A stretch of 64,000 nucleotides of DNA from UBA4615 sp044368415 (GCA_044368415.1 JBIPLJ010000004.1:62001-126000), one strand, 5' to 3'; counted from the first letter of the stretch, positions 26,752-36,877 are shown. A program made the numbers and translations. Notes: generated by a model not told the origin, from the sequence alone.

Positions 26752-27999
26752 ATGGTCGAGCCGCTGCTGCGTCCCAAGCGCAAGAACCCCGTCCTCGCCA
26801 CCCGGGTGCCGACGCTGCCGCCCGGCGGGCGCAGCCGCGCGGCACTCGGCCTCACCGCAGCCGCCGCAGAGGGCCGCTTCGCGCTGCAGGTCTGCACCGA
26901 CTGGGCCGCCGTCCAGTACCCGCCGCGCGAGGCCTGCCACCGCTGCCTGTCGGTGACGCTCAGATGGCGCACGCAGGACGGCGCGGGCACGCTGCTCGCG
27001 CAGACCACGCTGCACCACAGCAACGACCTGTTCTTTCGCGAGCGCCTGCCCTGGCGGCTCGGCATGGTGCGGCTAGATGCCGGCCCCACCGTTGTCGCGC
27101 ACCTGCACGGCGACGTCGACGGCGCGGCCTCGCGCGTGCGCATTGACGCGCGCCTGGACCGCGCCGGCCAGGCAGTGCTGATCGCGCTGCCCGACACGGA
27201 GACACCGAACATGAGCGACGATGCGCAGCTGCGTGAGATGACCTGCGACCCGAAGTTCCGCAAGGCGCTGGTGTCCGACGCCAAGTCCGCCGTCGGCCAG
27301 GCCGTCGTGCGCGCGCTGGTCGCCGCCGGAACCGACATCGTCTGGGCCGGCCACGCCGAGCCCTGGAAGAAGCTGCCCGGCTTCGACGGGCTGCTCGCAT
27401 TGCCGCAGGTCACCGCGGTCCCGCTCGACCTGACCGACTCGCGCTCGGTGACCGAGCTGGCGGGCGAGATCGGCGGCAAGGTCGACATCGTTGTCAACAC
27501 CGCGGAGTACCACCGTGCCGCGGGCATCGGGCACCGCGTCGGCATCGAGACCGCGCGCAGCGAGATGGACGTCAACTACTTCGGCCTGCTGCGCCTGGCG
27601 CAGGCCTTCGGCCCGGCGCTGCGCGCGCGCGCCGCCGACGGTCCGACCGGCGCCTGCGCCTGGGTCAACCTGCTGTCGATCTTCGCGCTTGCGAACTTCC
27701 CCGCACACGGCACGTTCTCGGCCTCCAAGGCCGCGGCGTTATCGCTCGCACAGTGCCTGCGCGCCGAGATGCGACCGGCCGGCGTGCGCGTGGTGAACGT
27801 CTTCCCCGGCCCGATCGACGACGCGTGGACGCAGCTGCTGCCGCCCCCGAAGCTGCTGCCCGAGACGCTGGCGCGCGCGGTCGTCGGCGCGCTAAAGGAC
27901 GGCGTCGAGGACGTTTATCCGGGCGACGTCGCGCAGGAGTGGCTCGAACGCTGGCGCGACAACCCCAAGGCGCTCGAGCGCGAGATCGGCGGCTGTTGA
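26752..27999 (+). CDS. DUF35 OB-fold/zinc ribbon fused to an atypical SDR domain
   Basis: A 415-residue two-domain protein. Residues 1-150 form a DUF35 (rubredoxin-like ribbon plus OB-fold) module with YPPREACHRCLSVTLRWRTQDGAG. From about residue 154 an SDR-like domain follows (KALVSDAKSAVGQAVVRALVAAG, VDIVVNTAEYH, MDVNYFGLLRLAQAFGPAL). The catalytic YxxxK is FSASK (Phe322, Lys326) and the TGxxxGxG nucleotide loop is SDAKSAVG. ATG 26752 lies 7 bp after the thiolase-fold gene. An internal ATG with GGAG upstream (27211) marks where the SDR module would start. No stop separates the modules. Confidence 0.85.
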   Translation: MVEPLLRPKRKNPVLATRVPTLPPGGRSRAALGLTAAAAEGRFALQVCTDWAAVQYPPREACHRCLSVTLRWRTQDGAGTLLAQTTLHHSNDLFFRERLPWRLGMVRLDAGPTVVAHLHGDVDGAASRVRIDARLDRAGQAVLIALPDTETPNMSDDAQLREMTCDPKFRKALVSDAKSAVGQAVVRALVAAGTDIVWAGHAEPWKKLPGFDGLLALPQVTAVPLDLTDSRSVTELAGEIGGKVDIVVNTAEYHRAAGIGHRVGIETARSEMDVNYFGLLRLAQAFGPALRARAADGPTGACAWVNLLSIFALANFPAHGTFSASKAAALSLAQCLRAEMRPAGVRVVNVFPGPIDDAWTQLLPPPKLLPETLARAVVGALKDGVEDVYPGDVAQEWLERWRDNPKALEREIGGC

Positions 28000-28012
28000 A
28001 GGACTAGGACTC

Positions 28013-28810
28013 ATGACAGTCTCTGCTGAATCCGACACCCTCGCCTCACTGGTGAGCGGGCTGCTCGACGGCCGCATCCGCGTCGTCGACCTCACCCAGA
28101 CGCTCGCCCCCGAGTTCCCGCAGATCGTGCTGCCGCCCGAGATGGGTCAGTGCCTGCCGTTCCGCATCGAGGAGGTATCGCGCTACGACGAGCGCGGTCC
28201 CGGCTGGTACTGGAACAACTTCTCCTGCGGCGAGCACACCGGCACGCACTTCGACGCGCCGATCCATTGGATCAGCGGTCGCGACCTGCCAAACAACGCG
28301 GTCGACACCATCCCGGTCGAGCGGCTGATCGGCCCGGCCTGCGTGATCGACTGCTCGAAGGCGTCGAGCGCCGATCCTGACTACCTGCTCACTAAGGACT
28401 TCGTGCTGCGCTGGGAGGCCGAGCACGGCCGCATTCCGGCGCACGCCTGGGTGCTGATGCGCACCGACTGGAGCAAGCGCACCGACCCGGTCGCCTACCA
28501 GAACTTCGACGAGACCGGCCAGCACACGCCGGTACCGGACGCCGAGGTCGCGCGCTTCCTGGTCGAGGAGCGCGACGTGCTCGGCTTCGGCACCGAAGCG
28601 ATCGGCACCGACGCCGGCCAGGGCGTTCACCAGCGCCCGCCCTACCCCTGCCACTACTACATGCACGGCGCGGGCCGCTACGGGCTGCAGTGCCTGACCA
28701 ACCTCGACCTGCTCCCGCCCACGGGCGCGGTGGTGATCGCCCCGCCGCTGAAGATCCGCCAGGGAAGCGGCAGCCCGCTGCGGGTGCTGGCACTGGTGCC
28801 CGGGCGCTGA
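28013..28810 (+). CDS. Cyclase family protein (kynurenine formamidase-like metal hydrolase)
   Basis: A 265-residue member of the putative cyclase/kynurenine formamidase family. The metal motif H-T-G-T-H-F-D-A-P-x-H is present as GEHTGTHFDAPIHW at about residue 80, with RVVDLTQTLAPEFPQIV near the start and a downstream IGTDAGQGVHQRPPYPCHYYM region. Members hydrolyse amide, ester or lactone bonds with a bound metal. It begins 13 bp after the DUF35-SDR gene, so it probably belongs to the same operon. The substrate is unknown. Confidence 0.88.
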   Translation: MTVSAESDTLASLVSGLLDGRIRVVDLTQTLAPEFPQIVLPPEMGQCLPFRIEEVSRYDERGPGWYWNNFSCGEHTGTHFDAPIHWISGRDLPNNAVDTIPVERLIGPACVIDCSKASSADPDYLLTKDFVLRWEAEHGRIPAHAWVLMRTDWSKRTDPVAYQNFDETGQHTPVPDAEVARFLVEERDVLGFGTEAIGTDAGQGVHQRPPYPCHYYMHGAGRYGLQCLTNLDLLPPTGAVVIAPPLKIRQGSGSPLRVLALVPGR

Positions 28811-28848
28811 GGGTGGCCGGGCGCCCGGCGAACCCGCGAAGGGCGGCC

Positions 28849-29295
28849 GTGCCTGCCGCCGCGAACGATCCGGTCGACGGCTTCATCGCCGGCCACCTGC
28901 CCTACCTGCTCGCCCGAACCAGCCACCTGATTTCCGGCCAGTTCCACGAGCGGCTTGCCGCCGAGCGCGTGCCGGTGCTGCAGTGGCGGGTGATGGCCGC
29001 GCTCTGGGATACACCCAAGTCCGCCGGCGAGGTCGCCGAGATCATCCTGCAGAAACAGCCGACGGTCAGCAAACTGCTCGAGCGCATGCAGCGCCAGGGG
29101 CTGCTCGACAGGAAGACCGACGCCGACGACCGACGCCGGATCGTCGTGAGCCTGACCGCACGCGGACGCGGCGTTGCAGGGCCGCTGATCGAGGCCGCCC
29201 GCGAGCACGAGCGCGCGGTGCTCGAGCCGTTCGGCGAGCACAACGCGGCCGCGCTGGTCGGCGCGCTGCAGCGGCTGATCGAGCGCAACCGTTAG
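28849..29295 (+). CDS. MarR family transcriptional regulator
   Basis: A 148-residue winged-helix dimer-forming regulator: VLQWRVMAALWDTPKSAGEVAEIILQKQPTVSKLLERMQRQGLL forms the recognition region and RKTDADDRRRIVVSLTARG is the wing, both typical of MarR. GTG 28849 is preferred (AAGGG six bases upstream); a GTG at 28813 would add 12 residues. As last gene of the thiolase-fold operon it probably controls that operon and perhaps iorAB in response to an aromatic acid or its CoA ester (inferred). Confidence 0.88.
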   Translation: MPAAANDPVDGFIAGHLPYLLARTSHLISGQFHERLAAERVPVLQWRVMAALWDTPKSAGEVAEIILQKQPTVSKLLERMQRQGLLDRKTDADDRRRIVVSLTARGRGVAGPLIEAAREHERAVLEPFGEHNAAALVGALQRLIERNR

Positions 29296-29426
29296 GTACT
29301 GTCACGCGACCCATCCGCATCGGCTAAGCCAGTCGATGCCGCAACTAGTCCGTTCCGGTTAGGCCTCGATAAACTCAGGGCCGCTCCTCTACTTGACCCC
29401 GCCGTGTGTCGGAACGCACGGTCAAT

Positions 29427-29442
29427 CCGTGATTTTTGTCAC
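29427..29442. promoter_or_regulatory. CRP-like box
   Basis: CGTGATTTTTGTCACA fits the GTGA-N6-TCAC core of CRP/Vfr sites, missing only the outer T of TGTGA. It lies 78 bp before the likely start of the methyltransferase-fold gene. The T-run within it is unusual for this GC-rich region. Confidence 0.35.
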
Positions 29443-29504
29443 ACAACCCCGGATCCGGCGGCCGTGAAATCCAGATGGCAGCAGCACACGAGAGAAACGA
29501 CGCC

Positions 29505-30380
29505 ATGCATCCTCTTGCCCTTCCAGCAGACGACCTCCTGCGAATCGTAGCCGAAGCCCGCCGTTCGCTTGCCTTTGCCTGGGATATACGGACTGAGCTG
29601 CTGGCGTTGGCCTCGGGCCCCGGCGCCACGGGCATGCGGGCAGAGGACGGGCACGAGGCTCGCGCGGCAGTGCCCGAGGCCATCCCGGACGGCGCGCTTG
29701 CCCGTGCCGGCCTGCTCTCCGGTGGCCGGCTGCGGGTCAGCGTGAGCATGCGCCGCAGCCAGGTCTTCGTGACCGACCCGGCCGGTCCGGACGCGATCGA
29801 TGCCGTCACGCCCCAACTGCTGCAGCTCGCCCGGCAGGCCTGGGGCGTGCCCGACGTGCTCCTCGACCCCTACTGCGGAAGCGGCGAGGTCGCGCTGTCC
29901 ACCGAGGCGCCGCTGCGGCTGATGCTCGACCGCGATCCACGGGCGCTCGCCTTCGCCGACCTGAACCGCGTCCTCAACGGCATCCCCGAATCGCGTACGC
30001 TCCTCGGCCTCGCCGACCTGCGGATGGGCCTGCCGCGACTCGCGCTCGCCGCACTGTCGGGCACGGTAGTCTGCGTCGCGATGCTGCCGCCCGACGCCCG
30101 GGACGGCAACGAGCGCTCGCTGCAGCAGGCCGCCCTCGACGCGATCGCGGCCGCCCGCCGGACGATGCCGCGCACGGCACGGCTGCGCGCGCTGATCGGT
30201 ATGGTCGGGGCGCCGCGGGCCGACCATGACGGGCACGACCTGGCCGGGCACGCTGCCGCAGCGTTCGGTGCCAATCGCGTGCGCTGGAGCGTCATCGAGC
30301 CCGGGTCGACCGGCTGGGTCGACGTGCGAGCCGAGGCGGGCGAGGGCTCGTACGGCACGCTCGCCGTCGAGCTCGACTGA
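29505..30380 (+). CDS. Uncharacterised protein with SAM-methyltransferase-like motif
   Basis: A 291-residue protein I cannot assign to a known family. The segment VLLDPYCGSGEVALSTEAPLRLMLDRDPRALAFADLN looks like motif I and II of a class I SAM-dependent methyltransferase (D-P-x-C-G-S-G). No catalytic NPPY-type motif is evident; the equivalent region reads VVCVAMLPPDAR. The N-terminal third (RIVAEARRSLAFAWDIRTELLALA) may be helical. ATG 29505 has AGAGA upstream; ATG 29475 would add 10 residues. Confidence 0.6.
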   Translation: MHPLALPADDLLRIVAEARRSLAFAWDIRTELLALASGPGATGMRAEDGHEARAAVPEAIPDGALARAGLLSGGRLRVSVSMRRSQVFVTDPAGPDAIDAVTPQLLQLARQAWGVPDVLLDPYCGSGEVALSTEAPLRLMLDRDPRALAFADLNRVLNGIPESRTLLGLADLRMGLPRLALAALSGTVVCVAMLPPDARDGNERSLQQAALDAIAAARRTMPRTARLRALIGMVGAPRADHDGHDLAGHAAAAFGANRVRWSVIEPGSTGWVDVRAEAGEGSYGTLAVELD

Positions 30381-30432
30381 CGGCCGGACCGGCGCTGCGG
30401 CCGGTCACGTCCACGCAGGCGGCCGCCGTACA

Positions 30433-31308
30433 ATGGTGCATCTACCTCGCGGAGCGTCCACCCTGAGCAGCTATCCCGTCCGTCGTCTCGGCATCGACCT
30501 CGATACGCCCTTCCCGGTCCGCTGGAACGGCGGAGACGCCTTCCGCTCGGCGCTGTTTAATGCGCTGTCGATGAGCTTCCCGGTCGGCGAACAGAGCTTC
30601 ATCGACTCGTTGGGGCGCGGGCTGGCCGCGCTGACGCTCGAGCGACGAGCGGCCTTCGCCGACGAGGTGCGCGGTTTCATCGGCCAGGAGGCGACCCACC
30701 GCCACCTGCATACACGCTTCAACGCGATCCTCGAAGCCCAGGGCCAGCACAACACCGTCGGGCCGCGTGCGCAGCGGCGCTTCGAGCGCCATGCCGGTGT
30801 CGACCTGCGCAACCTGGTGGCCGGCACGGCCGCGGTCGAGCATTTCACCGCCGTCTTCGCCGACTGGCTGTTGCGCCATCCGGAGGCCCTCGAGGGCGCC
30901 GAGCCGCGGATGCGGCTGCTGTGGGAGTGGCACAGCGCCGAGGAGGCCGAGCACCGCTGCACGGCCTTCGACATGTACACGGCGCTGGGCGGTACACAAC
31001 GGTGGCGGGTGCGCGTGTTCCGCTACGTCACCCTCACCTTCCTCGCCGACATCGGGCGCCAGACGCTGCGCAACCTCTGGGACGACGGCGCGCTGTTCCG
31101 GATGTCGACCTGGCGCAGTGGCGCGAGCTTCCTGTTCTCACGCAAGGGCTTCATCCGGGGCAACGTCGCGGCCTGGCGCGCTTACACGCGGGTGGACTTC
31201 CATCCTTCGCAGGGCCCGGGCGAGCTGGGCGCGCGCTGGCTCGCCGAGCATGCGGACGACTACGCGGTGGTGGGCGACTCCCGCATCATCCAGGCCATGT
31301 CGGGATAG
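30433..31308 (+). CDS. Predicted metal-dependent hydrolase (COG3687/PF10118 type)
   Basis: A 291-residue helical protein with ferritin-like E-x-x-H patterns: SMSFPVGEQSFIDSL, GFIGQEATHRHLHTRFN, VEHFTAVFADW and WEWHSAEEAEHRCTAFDMY. These repeat the pattern of the predicted metal-dependent hydrolase family, whose members may bind a di-metal centre. No enzymatic activity is established for most of them. TACAAT overlapping the ATG could be a -10 element, in which case a start slightly downstream would be used. The gene is followed by a broken aldo/keto reductase on the other strand. Confidence 0.8.
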   Translation: MVHLPRGASTLSSYPVRRLGIDLDTPFPVRWNGGDAFRSALFNALSMSFPVGEQSFIDSLGRGLAALTLERRAAFADEVRGFIGQEATHRHLHTRFNAILEAQGQHNTVGPRAQRRFERHAGVDLRNLVAGTAAVEHFTAVFADWLLRHPEALEGAEPRMRLLWEWHSAEEAEHRCTAFDMYTALGGTQRWRVRVFRYVTLTFLADIGRQTLRNLWDDGALFRMSTWRSGASFLFSRKGFIRGNVAAWRAYTRVDFHPSQGPGELGARWLAEHADDYAVVGDSRIIQAMSG

Positions 31309-31317
31309 CGCGAGCCG

Positions 31318-31590
31318 GCAACCCACTCGTGCAGTCGCAGCGCCTCGATCCGCGCGAGCGCGCTGGAGGCCGCGAGCAGATCGCGGTTGTGCGCTGCGTT
31401 TTCCGCGGCGGACGTCGTCGGCCGCGAGTGAGGAGGCGTCGGTGAGGAAGCCGCGCCCGAGCGGGCTGTCCGGCACGAAGCCGATGCCGTGCTCGCGCAG
31501 CACCGGCAGCAGTGGCTCGACGTCACGGCTCCACAGTGAACACTCGGTCTGCACCGCGGCGATGGGATACACGGCCTGCGCGCGCCGCCG
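31318..31590 (-). pseudogene. Aldo/keto reductase fragment
   Basis: A decayed piece of an aldo/keto reductase on the minus strand. One frame reads AVYPIAAVQTECSLWSRDVE then LREHGIGFVPDSPLGRGFL, which is the conserved central barrel of AKR enzymes (IAALQTEYSLW...GIGFVPYSPLGRGFLTG). Another frame near the 3' end (ENAAHNRDLLAASSALARIEAL) may continue the match, implying a frameshift. The cofactor-binding C-terminus and the catalytic N-terminus are missing. Confidence 0.6.
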
Positions 31591-31628
31591 TCGTTCGACG
31601 CCACCACGGCGCCTCACTACGCTCGCGC

Positions 31629-32093
31629 TCAGCGCAGCAACTCGGGCGACAGCACCGCCTTGAGCCTGACTGTTGCGCTGCCCCCGTCGCCCTTGTCCCA
31701 GCCGAACCACCACAGTGCGCCCTTCGCGAACGGCCACGGGTCGTCGCGGCCGGCGAGCAGACGCGCGGCGACCTCCCCGATCCACGGTCCGTGACCGACC
31801 ACGACCACGACGCCGTCCCGTCCCGATGGCCAGCCGGCGACGGCGAGCACGGCGTCGACATCGGCCTCAGGCCCGAGGGCGTCGACCGGTTCGACGACGA
31901 GGCCGAGCGCCTCCGCGGTCTGCATCGTGCGCCGCGACGGACTCGACAGGACGGTGACCGCCTCGTCACCGAGCTGTCGCCTCAGCCATGCACCCACCGC
32001 GGCTGCGTCCTTCGCACCGCGCGACGTCAGACGGCGGGCGGCATCGGGACTGCCGTCCTCGGCGAGCGCATGACGCCACAGGATCAACTCCAT
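31629..32093 (-). CDS. sixA: Phosphohistidine phosphatase SixA-like
   Basis: A 154-residue histidine phosphatase. The N-terminal catalytic motif is LILWRHALAE (RHG variant RHA as in SixA), SSPSRRTMQTAEALG provides the second arginine, and VVVGHGPWIGEVAARLL carries the second histidine. SixA dephosphorylates phosphohistidine in Hpt domains or the nitrogen phosphotransferase system in enteric bacteria; the target here is unknown. No operon partner is evident. Confidence 0.85.
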   Translation of the reverse strand: MELILWRHALAEDGSPDAARRLTSRGAKDAAAVGAWLRRQLGDEAVTVLSSPSRRTMQTAEALGLVVEPVDALGPEADVDAVLAVAGWPSGRDGVVVVVGHGPWIGEVAARLLAGRDDPWPFAKGALWWFGWDKGDGGSATVRLKAVLSPELLR

Positions 32094-32185
32094 CGATCAA
32101 CTCCAGGTCGATTCCGGTCGCAGGCGACCAACAGCGAACGGGTCCGTGACCCACTGCGCATAGGACGAGCTTATCCGACGCCGCG

Positions 32186-33412
32186 CTAGAAAGCGGCGCG
32201 CGGCCGCCATGCCAGCAATGCCGCCACCCCGAACACCACGCCCCAGAACGCCGAGCCCACGCCCCACAGCACCACGCCCGACGCGGTAACCAGGAAGGTC
32301 ACCACGGCCGGTTCGCGCTCGTCGTCGTTCGAGACCGCAGCGAGCAGGCCGCGGCCGATCGTCGGCAGCAGCGCGAGGCCGGCGACGGCGATCACCATCT
32401 CGCGCGGCAGGGCCGCGAAGAGCGCCGCGAGGGGACCCGCGAAGGCGGCCATCGTCAGGTAGAAGCCGCCGGCGCAGGCGGCCGACACCCAGCGCCGACG
32501 CGGGTCGGGATGCACGTCGGGCGCCATGCACAGCGCGGCGCTGATCGCTGCGAGATTCAGCGCAAACGCACCGAAGGGCGCGAGCACCAGCGTGGCCACA
32601 CCGGCGATCGTCAGCAGGCGCGAGATCGGCGCATCGCCATAGCCGGATGCTCTGAGCACCGCAACGCCGGGCAGGTTCTGCGAGGCCATGGTGACGACGA
32701 ACAGCGGCAGTGCGACGCCGAGCAGGGTCGACACCGAGAACGCCGGCGGCCATGCGAGTGGCACGACGGATGCGGCGGCGGCCGCAGCCGGTGCGCCCGC
32801 CAGCCCCGGCGGCCCGAATGCCAGCCCCGGCCCCGCGAACACCGCGACCAGACCCGCGACCAGCGTCGTCGGCACCGCCCAGCGCGGCGAGACGCGGCGC
32901 GCGACGAGAAAGGTCGCGAGCATCGGAGCGACGATTGCGGGCGCGCTCGCGAGGCCACCGAACGCATCGAGCCCGAAACGCAGCAGCACGCCCGCCAGCA
33001 GCGCGCTCGCGATCGACATCGGGATCCGGCCCATCCAGCGCTCGAAGAGCCCGCTCGCGCCGGCGGTGGTCAGCAGCACCGCGCAGGCGAGGAACGCGCC
33101 GATCGCCTCGGGCAGCGGGACACCTGGCAGGCTGACGGCAAGCAGGGCCGCGCCCGGCGTCGACCAGGCGGTCACCACCGGAATCCGCAGCCACAGGCTC
33201 GGCAGCAGTGTCGTGAGTCCCATGCCGAGCGCGAGCGCGGCGGTCATCGTGGCGAGCTGCGCGGCGTCGAGCCCCATCGCGCGACCGGCCTGTACGACGA
33301 TCGCGTACGAGCTTGCGAAGCCGACCAGCACGCAGACGAATCCGGCGACGACCATCGGCAGGACACCTCCGGATGAGGTGCCGCCGGGCATGGACGCACC
33401 GGACCCGGCCAT
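32186..33412 (-). CDS. benE: Benzoate/H+ symporter family protein BenE
   Basis: A 408-residue, about 12-helix transporter of the BenE family (GFVCVLVGFASSYAIVVQAGRAMGL, PVVTAWSTPGAALLA, LLAGVLLRFGLDAFGGL, TMASQNLPGVAVLRASGY, ALCMAPDVHPDPRRRWVSA). BenE imports benzoate, although several homologues have unknown substrates. It starts 10 bp after the prfC stop and may be co-transcribed with it. No benzoate dioxygenase genes are in the window, though aromatic catabolic genes lie at 17-29 kb. Confidence 0.9.
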   Translation of the reverse strand: MAGSGASMPGGTSSGGVLPMVVAGFVCVLVGFASSYAIVVQAGRAMGLDAAQLATMTAALALGMGLTTLLPSLWLRIPVVTAWSTPGAALLAVSLPGVPLPEAIGAFLACAVLLTTAGASGLFERWMGRIPMSIASALLAGVLLRFGLDAFGGLASAPAIVAPMLATFLVARRVSPRWAVPTTLVAGLVAVFAGPGLAFGPPGLAGAPAAAAAASVVPLAWPPAFSVSTLLGVALPLFVVTMASQNLPGVAVLRASGYGDAPISRLLTIAGVATLVLAPFGAFALNLAAISAALCMAPDVHPDPRRRWVSAACAGGFYLTMAAFAGPLAALFAALPREMVIAVAGLALLPTIGRGLLAAVSNDDEREPAVVTFLVTASGVVLWGVGSAFWGVVFGVAALLAWRPRAAF

Positions 33413-33422
33413 CGCACGCGCC

Positions 33423-35033
<1,611 letters not shown>

Positions 35034-35096
35034 GCGCGCGGCGAAGTGTATCAGCCGGGGCGGGCAGCGCCCTGCGCGGGCCTGGTGGCGGCGTCC

Positions 35097-36119
35097 TCAG
35101 CGCCCGATCGCCTGCTCCGGCGAGAACGCCGGCCCGTGGATGATCCGGTCGAAGTAGGACGCCCAGGCGGGCGAGCCGACCGGCCACTGCGCGAGGAACT
35201 CGCGCTGCCAGCGCGGCGCATCGAAGCACACCGGCAGCAGCGCCACCCAGGCGCCGGCGACCCGCAGCTGCGTCAGCACCGGATGCGGCGAGGGCGTGGT
35301 GGCGACCCGCGTAATGAGCCCAGCCGCATCGCCGTTGAAGTTCGGCATGCCGGCCGCGCCGTTGTTGACGACGCATCCCTCGCGCCCGGAGTCGGTCGGC
35401 ATGCGGCGCAGCGCCGGCAGACAGGTGTGGGTGCTCGCGAAGAGGTCGACATCCGCCGCCTCGAACATCGTGTCCAGCCAGGGCCGCTGGGCCGGATCGT
35501 CCAGCGCGGCCACATCGAAGCGCCAGCCGGCCAGCGACTCGGCGTCGCCATGCACGACGCCCACCCGGCAGTCGGCGACCCGATAACGCGCGAGCATCGG
35601 CAGGCTTGCGATGCGCGCGAGCAGTTCGGGGTGGCGCGCGGCGGTGGCCTTGAGCCGGGCGTGGATCAGGTTCGAGCGCTCGACGACGCCCGCATCCACG
35701 CTCGGCGGATACGCGCAGCCGCAGCCCGCGTCGTCGCCCGGCGTGTCGAGCTCGGCCTCGACGTTGCCGAGCAACGCGTCGCGGGCCAGCACGCGCCGGT
35801 TGATCTCGGTGAACGCCGTGTCGTCGACGTCGAACCAGTTGAAGTCACCGTTGAAGCACAGGGTGGGTGCAGGCGCATCGGCGCGCGTCTCGGTGCGGAC
35901 CATCGCCTCGATCGCGTCGAGCGCGGGGACGTTGCCGTAGAGTCCGCCGATGACATAAAGCGTCTCGGCCTCGCGGGTGTGGGCGCGCGCGATGGCCTGC
36001 GCACCGTACCGGTAACGCAGCGGGCAGACGCGGCCCGGCGTGTCGTCGGCGTGGCTCGCCGCGCCGGTGTTGGGCGGGAGGATGGTGGTCATCGAGGTCG
36101 GGGGGGGCACGGCGGTCAT
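35097..36119 (-). CDS. Metallophosphoesterase-like protein, last gene of a phn-type operon
   Basis: A 340-residue protein with calcineurin-like phosphoesterase features in the right order: TLYVIGGLYGNVPALDAIEAM (degenerate GDxHG), CFNGDFNWFDVD (GD), LLGNVEAEL (GNxE), GVVHGDAES and STHTCLPAL (degenerate GHTH). Several metal ligands are replaced, so activity may be unusual. Its ATG overlaps the stop of the PhnC-like ATPase (ATGA), making it the fourth gene of the importer operon. It probably acts on imported phosphorus compounds (inferred). An in-frame ATG at 36092 is an alternative start. Confidence 0.75.
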   Translation of the reverse strand: MTAVPPPTSMTTILPPNTGAASHADDTPGRVCPLRYRYGAQAIARAHTREAETLYVIGGLYGNVPALDAIEAMVRTETRADAPAPTLCFNGDFNWFDVDDTAFTEINRRVLARDALLGNVEAELDTPGDDAGCGCAYPPSVDAGVVERSNLIHARLKATAARHPELLARIASLPMLARYRVADCRVGVVHGDAESLAGWRFDVAALDDPAQRPWLDTMFEAADVDLFASTHTCLPALRRMPTDSGREGCVVNNGAAGMPNFNGDAAGLITRVATTPSPHPVLTQLRVAGAWVALLPVCFDAPRWQREFLAQWPVGSPAWASYFDRIIHGPAFSPEQAIGR

Positions 36120-36877
36120 TTCAGCAGTCCTCGGAGTCGGTCGGGCGTGCCGGCATCGACGGCCACGTCGGCCGCCACGGTGCCGTGCCGAAGCGCGATC
36201 GCCCGATCGGCGAGACGCGGCAACAGGTCGAGATCGTGCACCACGCAGACCAGCGTGGCACCGCGCTCACGCGCGACGTCGGCGAGCAGGGAGGCGATCG
36301 CGTCGGCGGCATCGGCGTCGAGGCTGGCGGTCGGCTCGTCCGCCAGCAGCAGGGGCGCCCCCTGATGCAGCGCGCGGGCAATGGCCACCTTCTGGCGCTC
36401 GCCGCCGGAGAGCGTGTCGGTGCGCCGCCCGCCGGCCCCGCCCAGCCCCACCCTCGCCAGGGCAGCCTGCGCCGCGTCGCGCTCCGGCACCGGCCAGCGG
36501 CGCAGCCAGGTCCACGGCGACGGATGGCGGGCGGCCCCGCCGATCAGCACGTTGTCCAGCGCACTGAGCCGGCCCACCAGGTGCAGGCCCTGGTGGACCT
36601 GCGCGACACGCGCGCGCAGGGCACGCAGCACCTCGCGGCGGTGGGCATCGGCCAGATCGGTGCCGAGCACACACAAGCGCTCGCGCGGCAGTCGACCGAA
36701 TCCGCCGAATCCGGTCAGCGCGCGCAGCAGCGTCGACTTGCCGGCGCCGTTGCGCCCCACCAGCGCGACGCGCTCGCCCACCGAGACGCTCAGCGCGACA
36801 TCGCGCAGCAGCACCTGCGCGCCGGCCTCGATCCGAAGCCCCCGGGCCTCGATCACCGCCTGCGCGCCGGCGATCAC
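36116..36877 (-). CDS. phnC: Phosphonate-type ABC transporter ATP-binding protein
   Basis: A 253-residue ATPase with Walker A GRNGAGKST, signature LSGGERQKVAIARAL, Walker B LLLADEPTASLD and switch histidine VVHDLDLLPRLADR. The HRREVLRALRARVAQVHQGLHLVGRLSALDNVLIG segment is typical of PhnC. The GTG start overlaps the permease stop (GTGA); the open frame running further upstream is not coding. With PhnD and PhnE homologues it forms a complete importer for a phosphonate, phosphite or related anion. Confidence 0.9.
   Translation of the reverse strand: MIAGAQAVIEARGLRIEAGAQVLLRDVALSVSVGERVALVGRNGAGKSTLLRALTGFGGFGRLPRERLCVLGTDLADAHRREVLRALRARVAQVHQGLHLVGRLSALDNVLIGGAARHPSPWTWLRRWPVPERDAAQAALARVGLGGAGGRRTDTLSGGERQKVAIARALHQGAPLLLADEPTASLDADAADAIASLLADVARERGATLVCVVHDLDLLPRLADRAIALRHGTVAADVAVDAGTPDRLRGLLK

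Noticed and set aside
30226..30432. Longer start for the metal-dependent hydrolase, overlapping the methyltransferase-like gene
   Set aside because: The extra 69 codons overlap a real gene in another frame and do not resemble the family N-terminus.
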